Counted from the first letter of the stretch, positions 46,041-54,989 are shown. The stretch: 64,000 nt of DNA from Pseudorhodoferax sp. Leaf265 (GCF_001422365.1 NZ_LMMT01000005.1:62001-126000), one strand, 5' to 3'. Numbers and translations are program-made. Notes: generated by a model from the letters alone, not told the origin.

Positions 46041-47222
46041 CTGGATGCCGGTCGGCCGCAGCAGCTGCGCGCGCAGCCGCGGGTCGCTGGCGAAGCGGCC
46101 CGTGATCTCCAGCACGCGCGCCACCTCCTCGGGCGTGTTGTAGGCGCCCAGTGACAGCCGCACGGCGCCCGTGTCCAGCAGGTTGCTGACCACGCCCTGC
46201 GCGTAGAGGTACTTGCGCAGCGCGAAGCCTTCGGGGTGCTGGATGCAGACCGTGAAGCTGTTCTCGCCGGGCCGGTCGGACGACAGCAGCCGGTAGCCCT
46301 GCGCACGCAGGCCGGCGTCCAGCTGCGCGCCGAGCGCGAGCACCCAGGGCGCGAGCCGCTCCACGCCGGCCTCCTCGATCAGCAGCAGCGCCTGCGCCAG
46401 GCCGTAGACGCCGGGGTAGTTGATGTTGCCGCCCTCCAGCTGCCGCGCGTCGCCCGCTGGCGGCGGCAGCAGTTCCCAATCGGGCACCGTGCGGTCGATG
46501 CGGTTGGCGACCGACGGCCCGAGGTGGCCGGGTTCGAGCTCGGCCAGCAGCGCGGGCGCGATGGCCAGGAAGCCGATGCCCAGTGGCCCGTGCAGCGCCT
46601 TGTAGCCGCCGCAGGCCAGCGCATCCACGCCCCAGCCCTGCACATCGAACGGCAGCAGGCCCACGCCCTGGATGCCGTCGACCACGAGCCGGATGCCCTG
46701 GGCGCGGCAGCGCGCGGCCAGCGCGGGGATGTCGGCGCGCACGCCGGTGCTGTACTGCACGTAGGAGACCGCGATGAGCCGCGTGTGCGCGTCCACGCGC
46801 TGCCACAGCGCGTCCAGCGTCACGCTGCCGCCCGGCGCGGCGGCCACGCGCACCTCGACGCCGCGCCGCCGCAGGTGCAGCCAGGGCACGGCGTTGACGG
46901 GGTGCTCCTGGTCGTCGATGACGAGGTTGTCGCCGGGCCGCCAGGGGAAGCCCTGGGCCACGATGTTCAGGCCCTCGGTGGTGTTCTTGGTGAACGCGAT
47001 GCTGCGCGCCGGCGCGTTGACGAGCCGGCCGATCTGGCCGCGCACGCTCTCGGCCGCGGCCAGCCATTCAGGCTTGTCGGCGCGCGCATGCGTGATGTTG
47101 TCGAAGAAGCGCTTGACGGCCTCGCTGACCGCCGGCGCCATCGGGCTGCTGTAGGCTTGGCAGGCGTAGATCTTCTGGCGCGTGATCGGGAAGTGGTCAC
47201 GGAAACGCTGTTGCCAATCCAT
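46023..47222 (-). CDS. class-V aminotransferase family protein (PLP-dependent)
   Basis: 399 aa, fold-type I PLP enzyme. The PLP lysine is K208 in ALACGGYKALHGPLG, with D182 and Q185 in VVDGIQGVG contacting the cofactor, and TKNTTEGLNIVAQG binding the phosphate. Class V includes cysteine desulfurases, isopenicillin-N epimerase-like and kynureninase-like proteins. The SufS-type catalytic cysteine motif (HHCAQ) before the final RLSLGAYNT is absent, so a standard cysteine desulfurase is unlikely. AGGAGG precedes the ATG. Divergent from an amino-acid-type importer; a role in breaking down a sulfur amino acid is plausible but inferred. Confidence 0.82.
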   Translation of the reverse strand: MDWQQRFRDHFPITRQKIYACQAYSSPMAPAVSEAVKRFFDNITHARADKPEWLAAAESVRGQIGRLVNAPARSIAFTKNTTEGLNIVAQGFPWRPGDNLVIDDQEHPVNAVPWLHLRRRGVEVRVAAAPGGSVTLDALWQRVDAHTRLIAVSYVQYSTGVRADIPALAARCRAQGIRLVVDGIQGVGLLPFDVQGWGVDALACGGYKALHGPLGIGFLAIAPALLAELEPGHLGPSVANRIDRTVPDWELLPPPAGDARQLEGGNINYPGVYGLAQALLLIEEAGVERLAPWVLALGAQLDAGLRAQGYRLLSSDRPGENSFTVCIQHPEGFALRKYLYAQGVVSNLLDTGAVRLSLGAYNTPEEVARVLEITGRFASDPRLRAQLLRPTGIQGYARA

Positions 47223-47283
47223 GCGGGCCTCCTGGCGCAAAGGCCGAAATTCTAGGAAGGCTGCTTATCTGTTGGCCGCATGA

Positions 47284-47329
47284 GCATGCGCGGATTGCTT
47301 CCATCGCCGCCGCCGCGCGTTCCTAGAAT
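47284..47329 (+). promoter_or_regulatory. sulfur-regulon-like motif and promoter of the amino-acid-type importer
   Basis: GCATGCGCGGATTGCTTCC at 47284-47302, then TAGAAT (47324-47329) in the context TTCCTAGAATTTC, 22 bp after TTC. The divergent aminotransferase promoter has the same TTCCTAGAATTTC on the minus strand near 47252-47240. The start codon at 47339 is only 9 bp beyond the -10, so the leader is very short. Confidence 0.45.
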
Positions 47330-47338
47330 TTCCCCCCC

Positions 47339-48370
47339 ATGACCAAGACCCCCTTCCCCACACTGCGCGCTCTGGCCGCGCTGTTCGGCCTGTGCGCAGC
47401 GCTTGGCGCACAGGCCGGCCCCACGGTCGACGCGATCAAGGCACGCGGCCAGCTGGTCTGCGGCGTGAGCCAGGGTTCGGCCGGCCTGTCGCTGCCCGAC
47501 AGCCAGGGCCGCTGGAGCGGGCTGGATGTGGACTTCTGCAAGGCGCTGGCCGCCGCGACCTTGGGTGCGCCCGACAAGGTGCGCTACGTGCCGCTGAGTT
47601 CGCAGCAGCGCTTCCCGGCCCTGGTCTCGGGCGAGATCGACGTGCTGAACCGCAACACCACCGTGACCTCCGGCCGCGACGCGGGCCTGGGCATCAGCGC
47701 CACGGCCATCGTGTTCTACGACGGCCAGGGCTTCCTGGTGCCCAGGAAGCTCGGCGTGCGCAGCGCCAGGGAGCTGGATGGCGCCCAGGTCTGCGTGCAG
47801 CCCGGCACCAACAACGAGCAGAACCTGGTGGACTGGTTCACCACGCACAAGCTCAAGTACCGCCCGGTCGTGATCGAGAACCTCGTCGAACTGGAGAAGG
47901 CCTTCTACGCCGGCCGCTGCGACGTCTACCTGTCCGACGCCTCCACGCTGGCGGCCAGCCGCTCGGCGCGCGCGGGCAACCCTGACGACTTCGTGATCCT
48001 GCCCGAGCGCATCAACAAGTCGCCGCTGTCGCCTTGGGTGCGCGAGGCCGATGCCAACTGGGCCAGCATCGTGCGCTGGACCGTGCACGCCGTGGTCGCG
48101 GCCGAGGAACTCGGCATCACCTCGGCCAACGTCGACACCTTCCTCGCCAGCAAGGACCCGCAGGTGCGCCGCCTGCTGGGCGTGGACCCCGGCATCGGCA
48201 AGAGCTTCCAGCTCGACGAGCGCTGGGTCTACCGCGTGATCAAGGCCGTGGGCAACTACGGCGAGATCTGGGACCGCAACGTGGGCCCCAAGACCCCCCT
48301 CAAGCTGGACCGCGGCCTGAACGCGCTGTGGAACCAGGGCGGCCTGCTGTACGCGCCGCCGTTCCAGTGA
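47339..48370 (+). CDS. general amino-acid-type ABC transporter substrate-binding protein (AapJ-like)
   Basis: Periplasmic SBP_bac_3 protein, 343 aa, with a signal peptide (LRALAALFGLCAALGAQAG). The family features are strong: VDAIKARGQLVCGVSQGSAGLSLPDSQGRWSGLDVDFCKALAAATLG, SGEIDVLNRNTTVTSGRD, and the AapJ-type C-terminus VDPGIGKSFQLDERWVYRVIKAVGNYGEIWDRNVG. AapJ proteins bind a range of L-amino acids. The fused permease follows; no ATPase gene is nearby. Confidence 0.9.
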   Translation: MTKTPFPTLRALAALFGLCAALGAQAGPTVDAIKARGQLVCGVSQGSAGLSLPDSQGRWSGLDVDFCKALAAATLGAPDKVRYVPLSSQQRFPALVSGEIDVLNRNTTVTSGRDAGLGISATAIVFYDGQGFLVPRKLGVRSARELDGAQVCVQPGTNNEQNLVDWFTTHKLKYRPVVIENLVELEKAFYAGRCDVYLSDASTLAASRSARAGNPDDFVILPERINKSPLSPWVREADANWASIVRWTVHAVVAAEELGITSANVDTFLASKDPQVRRLLGVDPGIGKSFQLDERWVYRVIKAVGNYGEIWDRNVGPKTPLKLDRGLNALWNQGGLLYAPPFQ

Positions 48371-48389
48371 TGCTTTGGTCACGGGCCCG

Positions 48390-50411
48390 ATGACGGGCCT
48401 GGACTTCGGCTTCCTCACGCAGCGCGCCGGCTTCCAGCTGGCCGAGAGCCTCCTGGACGCCACGCCGGACGACAGCTACGGCTGGCTGCTGCTGGCCGGC
48501 GCCGTCGACACGCTGGCGGTGGCCGCGCTCGCGCTGCCGCTGGCCACGCTGGCCGGCACCGCGCTGGGGCTCGCACGGCTCACGCGACAGCCGCTCGTGC
48601 ACCGGCTGCTCGCGCTGCTCGTGGCGCCCGTGCGCAACACGCCGGTGCTGCTGCAGCTGTTCGTCTGGTACGCGCTGCTGCTGGCCCTGCCCCATGTGCG
48701 CGAAGCCTGGCAGCCGCTGCCGGGCGTGTTCCTGTCCAACCGCGGCCTGGCGCTGCCGGCGCTGCATGGCGCCGGCCCGCTGCTGCTGGCCCTGGCCGCG
48801 ACGGCACTGGCCTGGCGGCTGTGGCGGCGCCGGCTGCTGGTCGTGGGCCTCGGGCTGGCCGCCTGTGTGTCCGCGGTGGCCATGCAGCCCCTGCAGCTGG
48901 AACTGCCGCAGGCGGCGGGCTTCGGCCTGCGCGGGGGCTGGACGCTGAGCCCGGAATTCGCAGCGCTGGTGCTGGGCCTCACGCTGTTCCACTGCGCGTA
49001 CATCGCGGACATCGTGCGCGGTGCGGTGCTGGCCGTGCCGGCCGGCCAGGTCGATGCCGGGCGCGCACTGGGCCTGGCGCCGGGGCAGCTCGCGCGGCTG
49101 GTGCTCGCGCCCCACGCGGCCCGGCTGGCGCTGCCGCCGTACGCGAGCCAGTGCCTGATGCTGCTCAAGAACAGCACGCTGGCGATCGCCATCGGCTACC
49201 AGGACCTCATGGCCGTCGTGAATACCACGGTCACGCAGACCGGCCGCGCGGTGGAAGGCATCACGCTGGCGGCGCTGTTCTATCTGGCGATCAGCCTGCT
49301 CGTCGCCTGGACGCTGGCACGCGCCAACGCCCGTGCCACGCGCCAGGGACTGGAGGGCGGTGGCGTGCAGCGGCTGGGCCAGCGCCTGGGGCCGGTGGGC
49401 TGGCACGGCGCGCTGCGCTGGCGCACGCCGCTGCAGGCCGCGTGGCAGCTGGCCCTGGCAGGGTGCGTGGCCTGGGGCGGCTGGCAGCTGCTGCAATGGG
49501 CCGTGCTGCGGGCGCAATGGCATGGCCTGCCTGCCGACTGCGCGGCCGCGGCCGGCGCCTGCTGGGCCTCTGTCTGGGAGAACCGCACGCTGCTGCTGTT
49601 CGGCACCCTGCCCGCGGCGCAGCGGCCCCAGGCCGCGTTGGCCTGCGCGCTGCTGCTGGCCGCAGCGTTGGTGCCGTTGCTGCGGCCGCTGGCGCCGCGC
49701 TGGCGCGTGGCAGCCTGCCTGCTCGCGCTGGCCGGTGCCGCCGCCACGCTGGCCGGCCTGGGCGGCCGGCCCCCCCTGGCGCCGGTGGCCTGGGGTGGGC
49801 TGCTCGTCACGCTGGCATTGGCGCTCGCGGCCATGGCGCTGGCCCTGCCGCTCGCCGTCCTGCTGGCGCTGGCCAGGCGCCAGCGGCACCGCGCCTTGCG
49901 CTGGCCAGCCACCGCACTGGTCGAGACCGTGCGCGCCGTGCCGCTCGTCACGCAGCTGCTGCTGGTGGCGTTCTGGGTGCCGCTGCTGCTCGGCGGCGAC
50001 TGGTCGGGCGCGAAGTTCCAGCTGGCGCTGGCCGCGCTCGCGCTGCACACGGGATGCCAGCTGGCCGAGGTGCTGCGCGGCGCGTTGCAGGCGATCCCGG
50101 CCAGCCAGGCCCTCACGGCGCAGGCACTCGGCCTGCGGCCCGTGCAGGTGCTGGCAGGGGTGCTGCTGCCGCAGGCGCGCCGGCTGGCGGCGCCAGCCGC
50201 GCTCGGGGTGTTCGTGGGCGCGCTCAAGGACACCTCGCTGGTGCTCGTGATCGGCCTGTTCGACGTGCTCGGCGCGGCGAAGGCCGTGGTCGCCGACACC
50301 GGCTGGCGGCCCTACGATCTGGAGGTCTACGGCGCCGTCGCGCTGCTGTTCCTGCTCGCCTGCCTGCCGCTGGCGTGGCAGGCGCAGCGCATGCAGCTGC
50401 GCGCCGCTTGA
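48390..50411 (+). CDS. fused amino-acid ABC transporter permease (AapQ-AapM fusion)
   Basis: 673-aa membrane protein made of two permease halves. Half 1 (about residues 25-330) has LLAGAVDTLAVAALALPLATLAG and the EAA loop AGRALGLAPGQLARLVLAPHAARLALPPYASQCLMLLKNSTLA. Half 2 (about 440-670) has WGGLLVTLALALAAMALALPLAVLLALARRQR and the EAA loop TAQALGLRPVQVLAGVLLPQARRLAAPAALGVFVGALKDTSLV. AapQ and AapM are usually separate proteins. The reading frame is continuous through the joint. Start at ATG 48390 preferred; a TTG at 48375 is possible. The AapP ATPase is missing from the locus, so it must be borrowed. Confidence 0.85.
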   Translation: MTGLDFGFLTQRAGFQLAESLLDATPDDSYGWLLLAGAVDTLAVAALALPLATLAGTALGLARLTRQPLVHRLLALLVAPVRNTPVLLQLFVWYALLLALPHVREAWQPLPGVFLSNRGLALPALHGAGPLLLALAATALAWRLWRRRLLVVGLGLAACVSAVAMQPLQLELPQAAGFGLRGGWTLSPEFAALVLGLTLFHCAYIADIVRGAVLAVPAGQVDAGRALGLAPGQLARLVLAPHAARLALPPYASQCLMLLKNSTLAIAIGYQDLMAVVNTTVTQTGRAVEGITLAALFYLAISLLVAWTLARANARATRQGLEGGGVQRLGQRLGPVGWHGALRWRTPLQAAWQLALAGCVAWGGWQLLQWAVLRAQWHGLPADCAAAAGACWASVWENRTLLLFGTLPAAQRPQAALACALLLAAALVPLLRPLAPRWRVAACLLALAGAAATLAGLGGRPPLAPVAWGGLLVTLALALAAMALALPLAVLLALARRQRHRALRWPATALVETVRAVPLVTQLLLVAFWVPLLLGGDWSGAKFQLALAALALHTGCQLAEVLRGALQAIPASQALTAQALGLRPVQVLAGVLLPQARRLAAPAALGVFVGALKDTSLVLVIGLFDVLGAAKAVVADTGWRPYDLEVYGAVALLFLLACLPLAWQAQRMQLRAA

Positions 50412-50458
50412 ACCGGCGCATCACCGGCACGCCCGCCAAGGACGGAAAGCGCATGTGC

Positions 50459-50504
50459 TCATGCGGTTTTCTTCGTTCACTGCGGCGCGGGCCCTTCCTA
50501 GAGT
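50459..50504 (+). promoter_or_regulatory. sulfur-regulon-like motif and promoter of Bug-type SBP/TauD-like unit
   Basis: TCATGCGGTTTTCTTCGTT (50459-50477) and TAGAGT (50499-50504), 24 bp after TTC. The same CATGCGGTTTTC also occurs at 38622-38633. Confidence 0.5.
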
Positions 50505-50551
50505 GGCTGGCTGCGCGCGCTGCCCCCGGCGCGCCTGCCCCGAGGAAGCCC

Positions 50552-51580
50552 ATGCCCCACCACCCCACCCGGCGCGCGAGCCTCGCGCTGCTGGCGGCCG
50601 CCATGCTGCCGCAGGCGCGCGCCACCACCGGCCCCTGGAAGCCGACCAAGCCCGAGTTCATCGTGCCCAGCGGCGCCGGCGCCGCGCTCGACAGCGCGGC
50701 GCGCAAACTCACCGAACTGCTGGCCCGCGAGGGACTGACCGAGAGCTTTGTCGTCAGCAACCGCTCGGGCGCCCACTCGATCCAGGCGCTGGAGACGCTG
50801 CAGCGCCAGGGCGGCAACGCCAGCCTGCTCATGACGCTCAGCAGCGGCTACGTGACCAGCGTGGCCCAGGGCGCGCTGGCGCCGCGGCTGCAGGAGATCA
50901 CGCCGCTGGTCACGCTGCTGCGCGAATTCACCACGGTGGCCGTGCGCGCCGACGCGCCCATCCGCGACGCCGCCGGGCTCATCGCCACGCTGCGCCGCGA
51001 CCCGGCGGCCCTGTCCATCGGCATCGCCACCACGCTGGGCAACCACATCCATCTGGGCATCGCCCAGCCGCTGCAACAGGCCGGCGTGGCCGTGCGCGGC
51101 CTGCGCGTGGTGCCCTACAAGTCGTCGGCGGAGTCCACGGCGGCGCTGGTCGGCGGCCACCTGGACGTGGTGTCCGCCACCACGCCCAACCTGCTGCCCT
51201 ACCTGCAGAACCAGCGCGTGCGGGTGATCGCCATCGCGGCGGATGAGCGCCTCGCCGGCGCGTTCGCCGACGCGCCGACCTGGAAGGAACAGGGCGTGGA
51301 CTACGTCAGCCAGTCGTTCCAGGGCGTGGCCACAGCTGCGCGCGTGACGCCCGAGCAGCAGGCCTTCTGGGTGCAGGCCTTCGCGCAGGTGACGCGCTTG
51401 CCAGAGTGGCAGGCCTTCCTCGCGCTGAACCAGTGGAAGCCGCATTTCCTGGGCCCGCAGCAGACGCAGGCTGCGCTGCAGCAACAGATCGCACAGACGC
51501 GCAGCCTGTTGGCCGCGCTGGGCCTGGAAGGCACGGACCCGACGGGCCAGGCGCAGGCCGGCGCGGCCCCGCGCACCTGA
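50552..51580 (+). CDS. Bug/TctC-type substrate-binding protein (tripartite tricarboxylate transporter family)
   Basis: 342-aa periplasmic protein with a signal peptide (RRASLALLAAAMLPQARA) and GAGGAAG before the ATG. The fold is that of Bug/TctC proteins: EFIVPSGAGAALDSAARKLTELL, ITPLVTLLREFTTVAVRADAPIRDAAGLIATLRRDP, LGNHIHLGIAQPL, VPYKSSAESTAALVGGHLDVVSATTPNLLPYLQ and VRVIAIAADERL. No TctA/TctB genes follow; instead a TauD-like dioxygenase does, so it may have been recruited for a sulfonate or sulfate-ester ligand (inference). Confidence 0.85.
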   Translation: MPHHPTRRASLALLAAAMLPQARATTGPWKPTKPEFIVPSGAGAALDSAARKLTELLAREGLTESFVVSNRSGAHSIQALETLQRQGGNASLLMTLSSGYVTSVAQGALAPRLQEITPLVTLLREFTTVAVRADAPIRDAAGLIATLRRDPAALSIGIATTLGNHIHLGIAQPLQQAGVAVRGLRVVPYKSSAESTAALVGGHLDVVSATTPNLLPYLQNQRVRVIAIAADERLAGAFADAPTWKEQGVDYVSQSFQGVATAARVTPEQQAFWVQAFAQVTRLPEWQAFLALNQWKPHFLGPQQTQAALQQQIAQTRSLLAALGLEGTDPTGQAQAGAAPRT

Positions 51581-51601
51581 GCCCCCACCGAAAGAGACAC
51601 C

Positions 51602-52579
51602 ATGAACATGCCCCTGCCCGCCGCCGTCCAGCACCAGCTGGAGCGCGCCCTGGACGACACCCGCCACATCGAGGTGCTGCCGCAATCCGCCCACATCGGC
51701 GCCCTCGTCACGGGCGTGGACCTGCGCCGCCCGCTGGCGCCGGCGGAGGTCGCCACCATCCGTGCCGCGCTGCTGCGCTGGAAGGTGGTGTTCTTCCGTG
51801 ACCAGCCGCTGGACCACGTGCAGCAGATCGCCTTCGCGCGCCAGTTCGGCGAGCCCACCCTGGGCCATCCGGTGTTCGGCCATGTCGAGGGGCATCCGGA
51901 GCTCTACTCCATCGCCAAGCACCGCACGGCCAACAGCCACCAGGGCCAGGCCGAGCAGCGGCCCTGGACCGGCTGGCACGCCGACGTGACGGCCGCGCAC
52001 AACCCGCCCTACGCCTCCATCCTGCGCGGCGTGACCATTCCGCCCTATGGCGGCGACACGCAGTGGACCAACCTGGCCGCCGCCTTCGCCGCCCTGTCCG
52101 GCCCGCTCCAGGGTTTCCTGGAAGGCCTGCGCGGCGAGCACCGCTTCAGCCCGCCGGCCGGTGCCCAGGCCTCGGTGGCCTACCAGCAGGCGGTGCGCAG
52201 CAAGGAGCTGGTCAGCGAACATCCGCTCGTGACGGTGCACCCCGAGACCGGCGAGAAGGTGCTCTACATCAGCCCCGGCTTCCTCAAGCGCATCGTCGGC
52301 CTGCACGCGCGCGAGAGCCGCGTGCTGCTCGAGTTCCTCTGGGAACACGCCGTGCGCAGCGAGTTCACGGTGCGCTTCAAGTGGGAGCCTGGCTCGCTCG
52401 CGTTCTGGGACAACCGCGCCACCGCCCACGTGGCACCGAACGACATCTTCGCGCTGGACTTCGACCGCCAGCTCTACCGCGTGACGCTGGTGGGCACGGT
52501 GCCCGTGGGGACGGACGGGCGCGCCTCGACAGCCGTCTCCGGCGACCCGGTGCTGGCGGCGCATGGCGCGGCGTACTGA
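51602..52579 (+). CDS. TauD/TfdA-family Fe(II)/2-oxoglutarate-dependent dioxygenase
   Basis: 325 aa. The facial triad is visible as H126 and D128 (TGWHADVT) and H276 (WDNRATAHVAPND), and R293 (QLYRVTLVG) would bind 2-oxoglutarate. N-terminal IEVLPQSAHIGALVTGVDLRRPL is typical. Relatives oxidise taurine, alkyl sulfates or 2,4-D; in a sulfur island a sulfonate or sulfate ester is the likely substrate, releasing sulfite or sulfate. Starts 21 bp after the Bug-type gene. Confidence 0.9.
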   Translation: MNMPLPAAVQHQLERALDDTRHIEVLPQSAHIGALVTGVDLRRPLAPAEVATIRAALLRWKVVFFRDQPLDHVQQIAFARQFGEPTLGHPVFGHVEGHPELYSIAKHRTANSHQGQAEQRPWTGWHADVTAAHNPPYASILRGVTIPPYGGDTQWTNLAAAFAALSGPLQGFLEGLRGEHRFSPPAGAQASVAYQQAVRSKELVSEHPLVTVHPETGEKVLYISPGFLKRIVGLHARESRVLLEFLWEHAVRSEFTVRFKWEPGSLAFWDNRATAHVAPNDIFALDFDRQLYRVTLVGTVPVGTDGRASTAVSGDPVLAAHGAAY

Positions 52580-52614
52580 GCGCCCCCGTCGCGCTTGCTC
52601 GCACCGCGGATATC

Positions 52615-52661
52615 CAAGCACGCAAATCTTCGTTGGCCGGAGCAGGCACCGCGCCTAGAGT
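52615..52661 (+). promoter_or_regulatory. sulfur-regulon-like motif and promoter of second NlpA/DszA-like pair
   Basis: CAAGCACGCAAATCTTCGT (52615-52633), then TAGAGT (52656-52661), 24 bp after TTC, and the start codon at 52684 with an AAGGAG-containing leader. The -10 context CCTAGAGT equals that at 50498. Confidence 0.5.
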
Positions 52662-52683
52662 GCGGCGCTTCCAAGGAGTCTCC

Positions 52684-53511
52684 ATGCATCCCCTCTCGCA
52701 CGGCGCCGCGCGCCGCAGCCTCGTCCTCGCCGCCCTGGCCGCCGCCGTGCTGGCCAGCACGGCTGCGGCCGCCACCGAACTGTCGGTCGGCTTCATGCCC
52801 GGCCCCTACCGCGACGCCTTCGCCAAGGGCATCGCGCCGCAGCTCGAAAAGCAGGGCTACACCATCAAGTACGTGGAGTTCAGCCAGGGCGTGCAGCCCA
52901 ACGACGCAGTCGAACGCGGCCAGATCCAGGCCAACATCTTCCAGCACAGCCTGTACCTGGAGGCCACGAACAAGCGCCAGGGCTTCGATCTCGTGCCCGT
53001 GGTGCATGTGCCCACGCCGCCGATGGGCCTGTACTCGCAAAAGCACAAGACCTTGGCTGCCGTGCCCGATGGCGCCACGGTGACGCTGCCTGCCGACCCG
53101 GTCAATGCCGCGCGCGCGCTCAACATCCTCGCCGCCATCGGCTGGGTGCAGGTCAAGCCGGGCGTCGACCCGATCAGCGTTTCGGAACGCGACATCGTGG
53201 CCAATCCCAAGAAGCTCAAGCTCGTGCCGCTGGACGCTGCGCAGGCGCCACGCTCGCTGGCCGATGCCGATCTTGCCGCCGTGCAGGGCAACTTCGCCGT
53301 GGCCTCGGGCCTGAAGCTCACCGAGGCGCTGAAGCTCGAGGACATGACGCTGCCCTACGTCAACGTGGTGGCCGTCAAGCGCGGCAACGCCAACGCCAGG
53401 TTCGCGCAGGACATCGTGGCCGCCTACCGTGCGCCGGAATTCCAGAAGGTGTTCCAGGCCAACCCGGTCTGGGCCGGCTACCGCCTGCCCGACTATTTCA
53501 AGAAGGACTGA
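52684..53511 (+). CDS. NlpA/MetQ-family ABC transporter substrate-binding protein
   Basis: 275 aa, signal peptide (RRSLVLAALAAAVLASTAAAA), then LSVGFMPGPYRDAFAKGIAPQLEKQGYTIKYVEFSQGVQPNDAVERGQIQANIFQHSLYLEATNK and VTLPADPVNAARALNILAAIGWVQVKPG. No lipobox and no MetN/MetI genes nearby. Paired with a DszA-like monooxygenase 1 bp downstream, the same pairing as at 30606-28391. Likely a binding protein for a sulfur compound. Confidence 0.88.
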   Translation: MHPLSHGAARRSLVLAALAAAVLASTAAAATELSVGFMPGPYRDAFAKGIAPQLEKQGYTIKYVEFSQGVQPNDAVERGQIQANIFQHSLYLEATNKRQGFDLVPVVHVPTPPMGLYSQKHKTLAAVPDGATVTLPADPVNAARALNILAAIGWVQVKPGVDPISVSERDIVANPKKLKLVPLDAAQAPRSLADADLAAVQGNFAVASGLKLTEALKLEDMTLPYVNVVAVKRGNANARFAQDIVAAYRAPEFQKVFQANPVWAGYRLPDYFKKD

Positions 53512-53512
53512 G

Positions 53513-54856
53513 ATGGCCAGCCTGCCTCCACGCCAGTTGCACCTGAACGTCAACATCCTGCACTCGGGCTTCGTGCCCTCGGCCTGGCGCACACCCGATG
53601 CGGACCCGCGCGCCTTCATCGATGTGCAGCACTACATCCGCGTGGCGCAGATCGCCGAGCGCGGCAAGCTCGACGCCGTGTTCCTGGCCGACAACGCGGC
53701 CATCATCGACCAGATCCACTTCCGCCCGATCACGGCGCTGGAGCCCACGGTGCTGCTGACCGCTGTCGCCGCGGCCACCACCCACATCGGCGTGATCGGC
53801 ACGGCCTCGACCAGCTACAACGAGCCCTACAACATCGCGCGCCGCTTCGCCTCGCTGGACCATGTGAGCGGCGGGCGTGCCGGCTGGAACGTGGTGACCA
53901 CGGCCGACCTGGCCTCGGCCCGCAACTTCGGCCTGGAGGCCGTGCCCGACCATGGCAGGCGCTATGCGCGCGCCTCGGAGTTCACCGACGTCGTCAAGGC
54001 GCTGTGGGACAGCTGGGAGGACGACGCGCTGGTCGGCGACAAGGCGACTGGCCGCTTCATCGACCCGGCCAAGGTCCACCCCATCGCGCACCGCGGCGAG
54101 TTCTTCAACGTGCAGGGCGCGCTGACGCTGCCGCGCTCGCCGCAGGGCCGGCCGGTGCTGGTGCAGGCCGGCGGCTCGGCCGACGGGCGCGAGCTGGCAT
54201 CGCGCCATGCCGAGGCGGTGTTCTCGGCTTCCCAGTCGCTGGAGGAATCGCTGGCCTACAGCCAGGCGCTCAACAGCCGCGCCGCCGCGCTGGGCCGCGG
54301 GCCGCATGCCGTGAAGGTGCTGGCCGGGCTGACCACCTTCATCGGCGCCACGGAAGCCGAGGCCATCCGCCGCCGTGACGACTTCATCGACGCCATCCCC
54401 TGGGACTACAGCCTGACGCGCTTGGCGGGCACGCTGGGCACCACGCCCGACCGGCTCCAGCTCGACCAGCCGCTGCCCGAGAACCTGGCGCTGCCCGCCG
54501 GTGGCAACGGCAACCACACCTTCTTCGCCGCGACCATCGCGCTGGCGCGCCGCCAGAACCTCACGGTGCGCCAGCTGATCCGCGAGCTCGGCGGCGGCGG
54601 CGGCCACCGCATCATCGTCGGCACGCCCGAGCAGATCGCCGACGACATCGCGCACTGGTTCGCCGTGGGCGCGGCCGACGGCTTCAACCTGATGCCCGAC
54701 GCCTTGCCCGACGGCCTCTCGGACTTCGTCGACGGCGTGGTGCCGCTGCTGCAGCGGCGCGGCATCTTCCGTACCGGGTACAGCGGGCGCACGCTGCGCG
54801 AACACCTGGGCCTGCCCTTCCCGGCCGGCCGCGAGGCGACGCGCAAGGCTGCCTGA
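53513..54856 (+). CDS. flavin-dependent monooxygenase, DszA/NtaA-like (LLM class)
   Basis: 447 aa. Luciferase-fold monooxygenase of the NtaA/SnaA/DszA group: LHLNVNILHSGFVPSAWRTPDADPRAFIDVQHYIRVAQIAERGKLDAVFLADN, TASTSYNEPYNIARRFASLDHVSGGRAGWNVVTTADLASARNFG, and RPVLVQAGGSADGRELASRHAEAVFSASQSLEE. Uses FMNH2 from a separate reductase. Last gene of the island; AAGGA precedes the ATG. Substrate unknown. Confidence 0.87.
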   Translation: MASLPPRQLHLNVNILHSGFVPSAWRTPDADPRAFIDVQHYIRVAQIAERGKLDAVFLADNAAIIDQIHFRPITALEPTVLLTAVAAATTHIGVIGTASTSYNEPYNIARRFASLDHVSGGRAGWNVVTTADLASARNFGLEAVPDHGRRYARASEFTDVVKALWDSWEDDALVGDKATGRFIDPAKVHPIAHRGEFFNVQGALTLPRSPQGRPVLVQAGGSADGRELASRHAEAVFSASQSLEESLAYSQALNSRAAALGRGPHAVKVLAGLTTFIGATEAEAIRRRDDFIDAIPWDYSLTRLAGTLGTTPDRLQLDQPLPENLALPAGGNGNHTFFAATIALARRQNLTVRQLIRELGGGGGHRIIVGTPEQIADDIAHWFAVGAADGFNLMPDALPDGLSDFVDGVVPLLQRRGIFRTGYSGRTLREHLGLPFPAGREATRKAA

Positions 54857-54989
54857 GGGCGCCACGGCCGGCAGGCTGCGGTTTTGTAGGCCAAGGCCGC
54901 ATCGGCGGGCCAGCAGCCGGCGCGACGTGGCAGCCGCAGCAGGCGGTCGGCTGCGGCACCGATCCGGCAGGTCCTAAGATCGTGGCTCC

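Noticed and set aside
46023-47222. Cysteine desulfurase (SufS/IscS) assignment
   Set aside because: The catalytic cysteine motif is absent; only the general class-V PLP features are present.
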